The notes beneath the pieces were generated by a model that did no database searches, was not told the DNA's origin, and saw nothing but the letters and a program-made list of their open reading frames with translations. The position numbers and the translations under genes are program-made. Of a stretch of 64,000 bases of DNA, positions 17,595 to 26,576 are shown in pieces. Numbering within the stretch: the first letter of the stretch is position 1; each line of letters opens with the position of its first letter. The DNA is from an uncultured Agrobacterium sp. (GTDB taxonomy: Bacteria > Pseudomonadota > Alphaproteobacteria > Rhizobiales > Rhizobiaceae): the NCBI GenBank assembly GCA_913777615.1, contig CAJYTK010000002.1, positions 1-64,000 on the forward strand, written 5' to 3'.

Positions 17595-17658
17595 ACAAAT
17601 GCATGACTGCAAAAAAAGTTCCATGCCCTTGGAACGTTTTTTTTGCAGGCGCATTTGT
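17595..17658. promoter_or_regulatory. Symmetrical divergent EcfG-type promoters between phyR and nepR
   Basis: A 64-bp imperfect palindrome. Each arm reads GGAAC, 16 nt, CATT outwards: the plus arm starts at 17631 towards nepR-ecfG, the minus arm at 17622 towards phyR. Each spacer contains a T-run followed by TGCAG. The -35 matches the EcfG consensus; the -10 (CATT) has one change from CGTT. This fits autoregulation of both transcripts by EcfG. Confidence 0.7.
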
Positions 17659-17687
17659 AATGCATCACATAAGGAATACCCGAACTC

Positions 17688-17888
17688 ATGAGTATGTTTC
17701 AATCGGATCAGGATTCGTCTGATAACGGAGCGGGGCCAACCGTGCCCGATTCCGGACGAGCGGTCATTACACGGAAACTGAGAGAGCTTTACGACGCCGT
17801 TCAAGAAGAAGGCATCCCGGACAAGTTTCTCGATCTCCTGGAAAAGCTTGACGAGGCTGAGCGCAAATCGAAAGCGTCGGGTGAATGA
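17688..17888 (+). CDS. nepR: Anti-sigma factor NepR
   Basis: A 66-residue anti-sigma factor that holds EcfG inactive until phosphorylated PhyR takes it away. The core VITRKLRELYDAVQEEGIPDKFLDLLEKLDEAE is the conserved helix-linker-helix of NepR; the N-terminus is variable and probably unordered. Its stop overlaps the ecfG start (ATGA), so the anti-sigma and sigma factors are made together. It is divergent from phyR. AAGGAA lies about 15 nt upstream of the ATG. Confidence 0.95.
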   Translation: MSMFQSDQDSSDNGAGPTVPDSGRAVITRKLRELYDAVQEEGIPDKFLDLLEKLDEAERKSKASGE

Positions 17889-18454
17889 TGACCAAAGACG
17901 CGGAAACGAACGGCCACAACTTCAAGCGCGAGATGCTGGCGGCTTTGCCAAACCTTCGCGCCTTTGCAATTTCTTTGATACGTTCGCGCGATCGCGCTGA
18001 CGATCTCGTCCAGGACACGATCATGAAGGCCTGGGCAAAGCAGGAAAGCTATCAGCCCGGAACCAACATGCGCGCCTGGCTCGTCACGATCCTACGCAAC
18101 GAGTTTTACAGCCAGATCCGCAAGTCCGGTCGAGAAGTGCAAGACACCGATGGCGCCTACACTTCGCGCCTCTCCGTGCCGCCCGAACAGCACGGATCGG
18201 TCGATCTGCATGATTTTCGCCAGGCACTCGAGAAACTGCCAGATGACCAGCGTGAAGCCATTCTCCTGATCGGAGCCTCCGGCTTTGCCTACGAGGAAGC
18301 TGCGGAGATTTGCGGTTGCCCTGTCGGAACAATCAAAAGCCGTGTCAGCCGTGCGCGTATGCGTCTTCAGGAACTGCTTGGGATCGAAAGCGAAAACGAG
18401 TTTGGCCCAGACGCTCAGACGACAGCGGTCACCGCTGCTGTATCCATGCGTTAA
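17885..18454 (+). CDS. ecfG: General stress ECF sigma factor EcfG (RpoE2-type)
   Basis: ECF15-type sigma factor that recognises GGAAC-N16/17-CGTT promoters. The 189 residues contain region 2 (NLRAFAISLIRSRDRADDLVQDTIMKAW, about 17-45) and region 4 (LEKLPDDQREAILLIGASGFAYEEAAEICGC ... VKSRVSRAR type helix-turn-helix, about 118-165). It overlaps nepR by 4 nt. Predicted targets inside this window are the DUF883 operon, the PRC-barrel gene, the C-rich-loop small RNA, and phyR/nepR-ecfG itself. Other EcfG copies may exist elsewhere in the genome. Confidence 0.95.
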   Translation: MMTKDAETNGHNFKREMLAALPNLRAFAISLIRSRDRADDLVQDTIMKAWAKQESYQPGTNMRAWLVTILRNEFYSQIRKSGREVQDTDGAYTSRLSVPPEQHGSVDLHDFRQALEKLPDDQREAILLIGASGFAYEEAAEICGCPVGTIKSRVSRARMRLQELLGIESENEFGPDAQTTAVTAAVSMR

Positions 18455-18473
18455 TCGGCGTTTGAATCATGGG

Positions 18474-18490
18474 TGCCGCTCCTGGCGGCA
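18474..18490 (+). terminator. Small GC hairpin after ecfG
   Basis: TGCCGC / GCGGCA with a 5-nt loop, 20 nt after the ecfG stop. It has no T-run and lies just before the stop of the convergent putR gene, so it is only a possible transcript end. Confidence 0.35.
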
Positions 18491-18494
18491 TCCA

Positions 18495-18965
18495 CTACAT
18501 GCCCGTATCCTTGACCGATTCCATCACCACGAATGTCGAGGTGTTGGCGACACAGGGCAGGCTTGAGATCTTCTCGCCCAGAACCCTCCGGTACTTGCGG
18601 ATATCGGTCGTTCGAACCTTGAGCAGATAGTCGAACGCACCGGCAATCATGTGACACTCCTCGACTTCCTTTATTTTGCGCACGGCCGCATTGAACTCGT
18701 CCAATGCCTTCTCTCGCGTATCCGAGAGCTTGACCTCCGTGAACGCGATGTGGTCGAGTCCCAGCTTTGCCGGGTTGAGCGACGCTCGGAACCCCAAAAT
18801 ATAGCCTTCATCAACGAGACGCTTCAGCCTTGTTTGACAGGGCGTTTTCGAAAGCCCCACGCGACGCGACAATTCCAGAACGGACAGTCGACCTTCCTCG
18901 CTCAATGCCTCGATGATCTTCACATCGAAGTGATCCAAATCACCTGTTTCTGGCATTCTAACCAT
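18495..18965 (-). CDS. putR: Lrp/AsnC-family regulator, proline utilisation activator PutR
   Basis: A 156-residue regulator with an N-terminal helix-turn-helix (FDVKIIEALSEEGRLSVLELSRRVGLSKTPCQTRLKRL, about 13-50) and a C-terminal RAM ligand-binding domain (about 70-150; VEECHMIAGAFDYLLKVRTTD). It is divergent from putA, with a 162-nt shared AT-rich gap. In Agrobacterium and Rhodobacter an Lrp-type PutR activates putA in response to proline. The first or the fourth codon (both ATG) may be the start. Confidence 0.9.
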   Translation of the reverse strand: MVRMPETGDLDHFDVKIIEALSEEGRLSVLELSRRVGLSKTPCQTRLKRLVDEGYILGFRASLNPAKLGLDHIAFTEVKLSDTREKALDEFNAAVRKIKEVEECHMIAGAFDYLLKVRTTDIRKYRRVLGEKISSLPCVANTSTFVVMESVKDTGM

Positions 18966-19127
18966 TCATTTTTCCCGAATTAATGAAAAACATAAGATCA
19001 TATTTCCTTTCTTATCTCGAAAATAAGACCATATCAATTTTGTCGCCGGTGATATTCTGCGGGCAGGCATAGAGAAGGCTTGAAGGCAGCCACATCTCTT
19101 TTACGAGTCCAATCGAGGGACAATCAG

Positions 19128-22100
19128 ATGGCAGGAACTGCATCTACCGTTTCACTGAGCGAAGCATCGCCACGCGGGATTTTTGACCGGTTTGCACCGG
19201 GGATCCGCGAGCATAATGCGCTGAGGCAAGCAATCACGGCTGCCTACCGCCGTCCCGAACCGGAATGCATGGCACCGCTGCTGGAGGCGGCGACGGTCAG
19301 CGACAGAGACGCGGAAACAATTCGCGCAACGGCTCGTAGACTGATTGAAGCGTTGCGGGCAAAAGCGAAGGGCACCGGTGTAGAAGGTTTGGTGCAGGAA
19401 TATTCACTGTCGAGCCAGGAAGGCGTGGCGCTGATGTGTCTTGCGGAGGCGCTTTTGCGTATTCCCGACACCGCAACGCGCGATGCGCTGATCCGCGACA
19501 AGATCGCAACTGGTGACTGGAAATCACATCTGGGCGGCGGGCGCTCCCTCTTCGTCAATGCTGCGACCTGGGGTCTGGTCATCACCGGCAAGCTCACGTC
19601 GACCGTCAACGACAAGGGTTTGTCCGCCGCGCTGACGAAGCTCATCTCCCGCGCCGGCGAGCCTGTGATCCGTCGCGGCGTCGACATGGCAATGCGCATG
19701 ATGGGCGAGCAATTCGTCACAGGCCAGACCATCGAGGAAGCCATCAGCCGCTCGCGGCCGCTTGAAGCCAAGGGCTTCCAGTACTCTTACGATATGCTGG
19801 GAGAAGCCGCGACGACCGCAAAGGATGCGGAACGCTACTACCGCGACTACGAGCAGGCGATCCACGCCATCGGCAAGGCATCGGCAGGCCGGGGCGTCTA
19901 TGGCGGACCGGGGATTTCCATCAAGCTTTCTGCCCTCCACCCGCGCTATTCCCGCTCTCAAGGCGAGCGGGTGATGGCGGAACTTCTACCACGCGTGAAG
20001 GCCCTGATGCTGCTGGCAAAGCGCTATGATATTGGTCTGAATATCGATGCCGAAGAGGCCGATCGCCTTGAAATTTCGCTCGATCTGCTGGAATCCCTTG
20101 CACTCGATGCCGATCTTGGAAGCTGGGCGGGCCTCGGCTTCGTCGTGCAGGCCTATGGCCGCCGTTGCCCCTTCGTCCTCGACTACATCATCGATCTTGC
20201 TCGCCGCGCCAATCGCCGCATCATGGTGCGATTGGTCAAGGGCGCCTATTGGGATGCCGAGATCAAGCGGGCGCAGCTCGATGGCCTGGAAGACTTTCCG
20301 GTCTTTACCCGCAAAGTCCACACGGATGTCTCCTACATAGCTTGCGCGAGAAAACTGCTGGCTGCGCGTGACGTCATCTTCCCGCAATTTGCCACCCACA
20401 ATGCGCAATCGATGGCCACGATCTACCATCTGGCGGGTGCTGACTTCAAAATCGGTGACTACGAGTTCCAGTGCCTGCATGGCATGGGCGAACCACTTTA
20501 CAGCGAAGTCGTCGGCAAGCAGAATCTCGACCGTCCGTGCCGCTTCTACGCGCCGGTCGGCACGCATGAGACACTGCTGGCTTACCTCGTTCGCCGCCTG
20601 CTGGAGAATGGTGCGAACTCCTCCTTCGTCAACCGCATCGCCGACCCGAACGTGCCTGTCGATTCGCTCCTGGAAGATCCGGTTACCGTCGTCAAGGCGA
20701 TGCCGGTTCCAGGCGCACAGCATGACAAGATCGCCAAGCCTGAAGCGCTTTATGGCGCGCGCATCAATTCCAGCGGCCTGGATCTTGCCAATGAGAATAC
20801 GCTCCGCGAACTCGGTGAGGCGTTTTCAAGCAGCGTCACGATGGAGTGGAAGGCTGCCGCTCTCGACGCCTCGGGAAATACGCGCCCAGTCACCAATCCC
20901 GGCGACCACGACGACATTGTGGGCTACGTGATCGAGCCAACCCAAGAGGATGTTTCAAAGGCCCTGGCGGTTGCGGCAGCTTCTTCCTGGCCGCAGTCCA
21001 GCATCGAGACCCGTGCTTATTGCCTGGAAAAAGCGGCTGACCTCATGCAGGCACGAATGCCAATATTGCTTGGGCTCATCATGCGCGAGGCGGGGAAATC
21101 GGCGCCCAATGCCATTGCGGAAGTGCGCGAAGCCATTGACTTCCTGCGCTATTACGCGGCGGAAGCGCGCCACACATTCGGGCTCCTGCAACAGCCGCTC
21201 GGACCGATCGTCTGCATCAGCCCCTGGAACTTCCCGCTGGCGATCTTCATCGGCCAGGTCGCGGCGGCGCTCGTTGCCGGCAACCCGGTTCTGGCAAAAC
21301 CCGCGGAAGAGACCCCGCTGATCGCGGCTGAAGGCGTTCGGCTTCTGCATGAAGCCGGCGTTCCTGCCGATGCCGTGCAGCTCCTGCCGGGTGCAGGCCA
21401 GACGGGCGCACAGCTGGTCGCAGCCCCGCAGACGGCTGGCGTCATGTTCACCGGCTCGACCGAAGTGGCTCGTCTGATCCAGAAGCAGCTTGCCGAGCGC
21501 GTCTCAAGCGAAGGCCGTACCATTCCGCTCATTGCCGAAACCGGCGGCCAGAACGCCATGATCGTCGATTCCTCGGCGCTTGCCGAACAGGTAGTGGCTG
21601 ACGTCATCGCCTCGGCCTTCGACAGTGCCGGTCAGCGCTGTTCGGCGCTTCGCGTTCTATGCCTTCAGGACGATGTAGCGGATCGGACGCTGACGATGCT
21701 GAAAGGGGCGCTGCATGAGTTGCGCATTGGCAGAACCGACCAGCTCTCGGTCGATGTCGGTCCGGTGATCAGCGCCGAAGCCAAGGACAATATCGAGAAG
21801 CACATCGAATCCATGCGCAGCCTCGGCAACACGATCGAGCAAATTTCGCTCGTCGGTGACAACAGCAATGGCACTTTCGTGCCGCCGACCATCATCGAGT
21901 TGAAGTCGCTTGCCGATCTGAAGCGCGAAGTTTTCGGCCCGGTCTTGCACGTCATCCGCTTCAAGCGTGAAAAGCTTGATCAGCTGATCGACGATATCAA
22001 CGCGACTGGCTATGGCCTCACCTTCGGCCTGCATACGCGTCTTGATGCCACCATTGCGCATGTTTTGTCACGGGTGAAGGCAGGCAACCTGTACGTTAAC

Positions 22101-22808
22101 CGCAATATCATCGGCGCAGTCGTCGGTGTTCAACCTTTCGGCGGCCGCGGTCTGTCCGGCACCGGCCCCAAGGCAGGGGGCCCGCTTTACCTCGGTAGGC
22201 TCACACGTGCGGCCCCGGCGGTGGAACGCGCTACCCAGCACAAGGACCAGGCTGTCCTCGATCTGGCACAGTGGTTGGATACCAAGAACGAAACGCAGGC
22301 CGCGGAAGTCGCAAGGACATCTGCCCAATCGTCCGCACTCGGCTTCGAGACGGAGCTTGCTGGCCCAGTTGGCGAGCGTAACGTGTATGCGCTACATCCA
22401 CGCGGCAAGGTTCTGCTCGCACCTGTTTCGACGCACGGTTTATATCGACAACTTGCGGCAGCACTTGCGACTGGCAACACCATCGTCGTCGATAAGGATA
22501 GCGGTCTGGAAGAGGCGCTGGCGGGCGCACCGGTCTCGGTCAGGAACCGGCTGTCCTGGAGCGCCGATTGGCAGAGGACAGGTCCCTTCGCAGGCGCCCT
22601 TGTCGAAGGGGATTCGGATCGAATTCGCGCCGTAAACAGCCGGATTGCCACGCTGGAAGGTCCGCTTGTACTGGTTCAGGCGGCATCAATGGATGAGGTG
22701 CAGGGCGTGAGCCAGCCCTACAATCTCAACTGGTTGCTGGAAGAAGTCTCCATCAGCGTCAACACCACGGCGGCGGGCGGCAATGCCAGCCTGATGTCAA
22801 TCGGCTGA
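19128..22808 (+). CDS. putA: Bifunctional proline dehydrogenase / L-glutamate gamma-semialdehyde dehydrogenase PutA
   Basis: Oxidises proline to glutamate in two steps: FAD-dependent proline dehydrogenase then NAD-dependent aldehyde dehydrogenase. It has 1226 residues. The N-terminal third holds the PRODH barrel (about 180-480; GISIKLSALHPRYSRSQ, MVRLVKGAYWDAEIKRAQ, ATHNAQS). The middle holds the ALDH domain (about 550-1020; SPWNFPLAIFIGQ, VMFTGSTEVARLIQ, catalytic Cys in SAGQRCSALRVL). A C-terminal tail of about 180 residues resembles a second, non-catalytic ALDH-superfamily piece. No ribbon-helix-helix DNA-binding domain is seen, so it is not a self-regulating PutA; PutR fills that role. 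ATG 19128 follows GAGGGA. Confidence 0.97.
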   Translation: MAGTASTVSLSEASPRGIFDRFAPGIREHNALRQAITAAYRRPEPECMAPLLEAATVSDRDAETIRATARRLIEALRAKAKGTGVEGLVQEYSLSSQEGVALMCLAEALLRIPDTATRDALIRDKIATGDWKSHLGGGRSLFVNAATWGLVITGKLTSTVNDKGLSAALTKLISRAGEPVIRRGVDMAMRMMGEQFVTGQTIEEAISRSRPLEAKGFQYSYDMLGEAATTAKDAERYYRDYEQAIHAIGKASAGRGVYGGPGISIKLSALHPRYSRSQGERVMAELLPRVKALMLLAKRYDIGLNIDAEEADRLEISLDLLESLALDADLGSWAGLGFVVQAYGRRCPFVLDYIIDLARRANRRIMVRLVKGAYWDAEIKRAQLDGLEDFPVFTRKVHTDVSYIACARKLLAARDVIFPQFATHNAQSMATIYHLAGADFKIGDYEFQCLHGMGEPLYSEVVGKQNLDRPCRFYAPVGTHETLLAYLVRRLLENGANSSFVNRIADPNVPVDSLLEDPVTVVKAMPVPGAQHDKIAKPEALYGARINSSGLDLANENTLRELGEAFSSSVTMEWKAAALDASGNTRPVTNPGDHDDIVGYVIEPTQEDVSKALAVAAASSWPQSSIETRAYCLEKAADLMQARMPILLGLIMREAGKSAPNAIAEVREAIDFLRYYAAEARHTFGLLQQPLGPIVCISPWNFPLAIFIGQVAAALVAGNPVLAKPAEETPLIAAEGVRLLHEAGVPADAVQLLPGAGQTGAQLVAAPQTAGVMFTGSTEVARLIQKQLAERVSSEGRTIPLIAETGGQNAMIVDSSALAEQVVADVIASAFDSAGQRCSALRVLCLQDDVADRTLTMLKGALHELRIGRTDQLSVDVGPVISAEAKDNIEKHIESMRSLGNTIEQISLVGDNSNGTFVPPTIIELKSLADLKREVFGPVLHVIRFKREKLDQLIDDINATGYGLTFGLHTRLDATIAHVLSRVKAGNLYVNRNIIGAVVGVQPFGGRGLSGTGPKAGGPLYLGRLTRAAPAVERATQHKDQAVLDLAQWLDTKNETQAAEVARTSAQSSALGFETELAGPVGERNVYALHPRGKVLLAPVSTHGLYRQLAAALATGNTIVVDKDSGLEEALAGAPVSVRNRLSWSADWQRTGPFAGALVEGDSDRIRAVNSRIATLEGPLVLVQAASMDEVQGVSQPYNLNWLLEEVSISVNTTAAGGNASLMSIG

Positions 22809-22814
22809 ACGATA

Positions 22815-22846
22815 AAAGGCTGGCGGGACTTCTCCTGCCAGCCTTT
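22815..22846. terminator. Bidirectional terminator between putA and the ALDH gene
   Basis: 10-bp stem AAAGGCTGGC / GCCAGCCTTT with a 12-nt loop, between two convergent genes. A short T-rich stretch (CTACTTTTC) follows on the plus strand. Confidence 0.8.
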
Positions 22847-22872
22847 CTACTTTTCGAATTGATCGAGTGGCC

Positions 22873-24399
22873 TTACTCGATATCGAACGATACGCCTTGG
22901 GCCAAGGGAAGCGCTTTGGAGTAGTTCACCGTATTGGTCGCACGGCGCATATACGCCTTCCACGAGTCGGAACCGGACTCACGGCCACCACCCGTTTCTT
23001 TCTCACCGCCGAATGCACCGCCAATTTCCGCACCGGACGTTCCGATGTTGACATTGGCAATACCGCAATCGGAGCCATCGGCAGCCAAAAAGCGTTCCGC
23101 CTCCTGAAGGTCCTTGGTGAAGATGGAGGAGGATAGACCTGCCGCAACGGCGTTGTGTTCTTCGATCGCAGAATCCAGATCGGAATACTTCATCACATAG
23201 AGGATAGGCGCGAAGGTTTCTTCAAGAACCGGACCAACCTGCTTCGGCATCTCAACAAGCGCGGGCTTGACGTAATACCCGTTTGCAGCACCGGTATCGA
23301 CGCGCTCGCCACCGGCGACCACACCATCATGTGCCTTAGCCTCTGCAAGGGCCTTCTGCATTCCATCAAACGCAGCCTTATCGACCAACGGGCCGACGAG
23401 TGCGGAGGTTTCGAGCGGATTGCCGACGGATACGGAAGCGTACGCTTTCTTCAAACGTGGCACCAGTTGGTCGTAGACGCTCTCATGAACGAAAAGGCGG
23501 CGCAGCGTCGTGCAACGCTGCCCTGCCGTTCCCATGGCGCCGAAGGCAATAGCGCGCAACGCCATGTCGAGATCAGCCGAGGGGCAGACGATGCCGGCAT
23601 TGTTGCCGCCAAGCTCGAGGATGGCGCGAGCAAAGCGCTTGGCCAGGCGCGGACCAACATCGCGGCCCATGCGGGTCGAACCGGTGGCAGAGACCAGCGG
23701 CACCTTCGGGTGATCGACCAGCGCTTCGCCCACGGCACGGTCGCCGATGATGATCTGGCTCAGCCCCTCTGGCGCATCGCCGAAGCGGGCCACGGCACGC
23801 TCGAAGATGCCCTGCACGGCCAGCGCTGTCAGCGGCGTCTTCTCCGAAGGCTTCCAAACGACCGAGTTGCCGCAGACGATGGCAAGCGCTGCATTCCAGG
23901 ACCAAACAGCAACTGGGAAGTTGAAGGCCGAGATAACGCCGACCACACCGAGCGGATGCCAGGTTTCCATCATGCGGTGGCCGGGGCGTTCAGTCGCAAT
24001 CGTCAGGCCGTAGAGCTGGCGCGACAGGCCGACGGCGAAATCGCAGATGTCGATCATTTCCTGCACTTCGCCCAGACCTTCTGACGGGATCTTGCCGGCT
24101 TCGAGCGAAACCAGGCGACCGAGATCGGTCTTGAAGGCGCGCAGTTCTTCGCCCAGCAGCCGGATCAGTTCACCGCGCCGGGGCGCCGGCACCAGACGCC
24201 AGGCGCGGAACGCAGCGTCTGCCTTTTCGACGATCCCCGCCACGTCGGAGGGGGAAACGGTCTTGAGGCTTGCCACTTGCTCGCCGGTCACCGGGCTGAA
24301 GGAGGCCATATCGCCACCCTGATAAAGTTCGGACGAAACGCCCATCTTCGAAAGAAGCGCGGCGGCTTCCTTGACGACATCGACTTTGGCTGCGGTCAT
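22873..24399 (-). CDS. ALDH7-type aldehyde dehydrogenase (L-piperidine-6-carboxylate / alpha-aminoadipate semialdehyde dehydrogenase)
   Basis: Probably oxidises alpha-aminoadipate semialdehyde in lysine breakdown, using NAD. The 508-residue protein matches the antiquitin (ALDH7) branch: AFNFPVAVWSWNAALA, WKPSEKTPLTALA, ATGSTRMGRDVGPRLA, ELGGNNAGIV, and the catalytic cysteine in GTAGQRCTTLRRLFVHESVYD. The Gly-Gln-Arg-Cys-Thr-Thr stretch is characteristic. The divergent LysR-type gene 169 nt away is the likely regulator. Exact substrate is inferred from family membership. Confidence 0.88.
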   Translation of the reverse strand: MTAAKVDVVKEAAALLSKMGVSSELYQGGDMASFSPVTGEQVASLKTVSPSDVAGIVEKADAAFRAWRLVPAPRRGELIRLLGEELRAFKTDLGRLVSLEAGKIPSEGLGEVQEMIDICDFAVGLSRQLYGLTIATERPGHRMMETWHPLGVVGVISAFNFPVAVWSWNAALAIVCGNSVVWKPSEKTPLTALAVQGIFERAVARFGDAPEGLSQIIIGDRAVGEALVDHPKVPLVSATGSTRMGRDVGPRLAKRFARAILELGGNNAGIVCPSADLDMALRAIAFGAMGTAGQRCTTLRRLFVHESVYDQLVPRLKKAYASVSVGNPLETSALVGPLVDKAAFDGMQKALAEAKAHDGVVAGGERVDTGAANGYYVKPALVEMPKQVGPVLEETFAPILYVMKYSDLDSAIEEHNAVAAGLSSSIFTKDLQEAERFLAADGSDCGIANVNIGTSGAEIGGAFGGEKETGGGRESGSDSWKAYMRRATNTVNYSKALPLAQGVSFDIE

Positions 24400-24568
24400 A
24401 TTCTGGCTCCCTTGAGGACTTCGCCACTTCGTCTCGCAGCATGCAAGCGGTGGCTCACGGCAATTGGCGCGGATGGCAGACCACCCATTTCATTCTCTTT
24501 CCAGATCATATACGTCTGGAAGCGCCCATTTCAAATGAGGAAAGCGGGTGTGTTGATGCGAGGCAGGA

Positions 24569-25471
24569 ATGGATACGCGCAGACGGCTGGTGCCGGACAT
24601 CGTTACGTTGCAGGCTTTTGAATGTGCAGCCAGGCACGGTAATTTCACGCGCGCGGCAGAAGAACTGAACCTGACGCAAAGTGCGGTCAGCCGTCAGATC
24701 AGCGATCTCGAAGCCCAGACGGGCATGCTGCTCTTCGAGCGTATCCGGCGCCGGGTCGTACTCTCGGATGCCGGGCGCAAGTTTCTGCCGGACGTCCAGA
24801 AGCTCTTGCATCAATCCGAACAGTTGATGGTGCGTGCGGTCACTGCTGGCACCTCCAGCACCTCGCTTTCCATCGCCACCCTGCCCACCTTTGGCAGCCG
24901 CTGGCTGACGCCGCGGCTCCATAAATTTATGGCACTCTATCCGGATACGGTTCTAACGGTGGGGTCGCGATCACAACCATTCGACTTCGATGAAGAGAGC
25001 TTCGATATCGCCATCCATTACGGGCAAGCCGTTTGGGCCCGTGGCACCTGTACCTTTCTCTGCAACGAGGTCATCGTTCCGGTCGCGAGCCGATCTATGC
25101 TCACCAAATACGCGCCGAAGACTTTTGCGGATCTTATTTCAAGCCCTCTGCTTCACGTGACAACGCGACCCAAGCTATGGACGGATTGGTTCGAGATGAA
25201 CGGCATTTCATCCGATGACGCCTATAGAGGCGGCCGGTTCGATCAGTTTTCGATGTTGATCGAAGCGGCAGTTAGCGGCCTCGGCTTCGCGCTCCTGCCG
25301 AAATATCTGATCGAGCCGGAACTGGCGTCAGGTCAACTCTGCGTCGTTTTCGATGTGCCGCTCAAGACCGACAAGAGCTATCATATAGCGCTCCCGGAGG
25401 GACGGCAGGACAATGTGCTGGCGGCAGCCTTTCAGGCCTGGCTTCTCGAACAGGTTGGCAAACCGCTCTAA
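24569..25471 (+). CDS. LysR-family transcriptional regulator (GcvA-like)
   Basis: A 300-residue regulator. The N-terminal winged helix-turn-helix (about 10-68) reads LQAFECAARHGNFTRAAEELNLTQSAVSRQISDLE. The rest is a periplasmic-binding-protein-like effector domain with GcvA-type motifs (FDIAIHYGQ, VSGLGFALLPKYLIEPEL). It is divergent from the ALDH7 gene, so lysine or an intermediate of its breakdown is a plausible effector. This is an inference from position only. Confidence 0.85.
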   Translation: MDTRRRLVPDIVTLQAFECAARHGNFTRAAEELNLTQSAVSRQISDLEAQTGMLLFERIRRRVVLSDAGRKFLPDVQKLLHQSEQLMVRAVTAGTSSTSLSIATLPTFGSRWLTPRLHKFMALYPDTVLTVGSRSQPFDFDEESFDIAIHYGQAVWARGTCTFLCNEVIVPVASRSMLTKYAPKTFADLISSPLLHVTTRPKLWTDWFEMNGISSDDAYRGGRFDQFSMLIEAAVSGLGFALLPKYLIEPELASGQLCVVFDVPLKTDKSYHIALPEGRQDNVLAAAFQAWLLEQVGKPL

Positions 25472-25498
25472 GTTCGAACAGGGTTCACACCGGCATCG

Positions 25499-26386
25499 TT
25501 ACAGACGGTTGCGAAAAAATGGGTTCCAACGCACCGCCCCAAGTCTGATCTTTTCGCGCATCATTGTCAGAAGCCCAGCACTGGCAATGACGATGAGACC
25601 AAAGACCGCGAGGGTATCCGGATACTCTGCAAAAAAGAATGCGCCGATGCCGACTGCCCAGAGTATCTGGGAATAATGCGACGGCGCAATCTGGCTGGCG
25701 GGCGCGATCTTCGTCGCCGTGAGAAGCGTGATCTGGCCGACAGCGGTGCAGATGCCAATGACGATGAAGGCGCCGACCTGATGAAGGGTCGGCACGTGGA
25801 AGTGCGGAATGGCCAGAAGACCGTTGAAAGTCAGGCCGTAGACAAGCAACACCCCCATGATCGAGGTGCGTTTCTCCCGTCCGGCAAGCGAACGCAGGAT
25901 GACAATGGTCATCGCTGCGAGAAAAGCGACACCGACTGCCGCCAGATGTCCCAACTCAAGCGCCTTGAAGCCCGGACGCACAACGAGAAAAACGCCGATG
26001 ATGCCAGCGAACACCGCAGACCAGCGCCACAAGCCAATATCCTCCTTCAGCACCACCGCCGACAGGATCGTCACGAACAAGGGTGACAGAAAGATCAGTG
26101 CATAGGCTTCCGCGAGAGGTAGCGTCGTGAAGGCATAGATGCCGAGAATACCTGCAAGCAGACCGGATAATGCACGCCCATGGACAGCAAAGGGTCTGCT
26201 CATGCGCCAGAACTCCCGCCAGCGCTCTTCCCTTGGCTTGGTAAAGAAAATGATCGCGGCAGACGATAGTATGCTGAAGAACCCGATCTCGAAAACCGTG
26301 ACTTGCGCGCCGAGCGACTTGATCGTTGCGTCTCCCCAGGAAAAGCTGGCATAGGCGAGCAGGCCGAGAAGAAAACCTTTTTGCAT
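25499..26386 (-). CDS. DMT-superfamily (EamA) transporter
   Basis: A 295-residue inner-membrane protein with about ten hydrophobic segments in two repeated EamA halves (for example FLLGLLAYASFSWGDATIKSLG and LWAVGIGAFFFAEYPDTLAVFG). Members export or import small metabolites; the substrate cannot be read from sequence. I chose ATG 26386 (MQKGFLLGLLAYASF), which begins directly at the first membrane segment; the frame is open 54 nt further. It is convergent with the LysR gene, 27 nt away. Confidence 0.85.
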   Translation of the reverse strand: MQKGFLLGLLAYASFSWGDATIKSLGAQVTVFEIGFFSILSSAAIIFFTKPREERWREFWRMSRPFAVHGRALSGLLAGILGIYAFTTLPLAEAYALIFLSPLFVTILSAVVLKEDIGLWRWSAVFAGIIGVFLVVRPGFKALELGHLAAVGVAFLAAMTIVILRSLAGREKRTSIMGVLLVYGLTFNGLLAIPHFHVPTLHQVGAFIVIGICTAVGQITLLTATKIAPASQIAPSHYSQILWAVGIGAFFFAEYPDTLAVFGLIVIASAGLLTMMREKIRLGAVRWNPFFRNRL

Positions 26387-26576
26387 GACGATCAAATCCA
26401 AATTCGAGCGGTGCAGGAACGGCCGAGCCGTTTTGCGCAAGCGACGGAATGCGCCTCAAATCACGAATGCGGATCGCTCCCGGTAACAAGAGCTACGCCT
26501 CGTGCTCCCCGCTCACAAGGCAGAAACACATAAAAACGGTACCCTTTGCATTTCAGCAACGGTTGGTTGCTGTTCG

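Noticed and set aside
19128-22808. Possible N-terminal ribbon-helix-helix DNA-binding domain in PutA
   Set aside because: The N-terminus shows no such motif, and an Lrp-type PutR gene stands next to it, so self-regulation by PutA is unlikely.
23155-24084. 309-residue frame opposite the ALDH7 gene
   Set aside because: The minus-strand frame has all ALDH motifs; the plus-strand frame is Arg/His-rich as typical for shadows.
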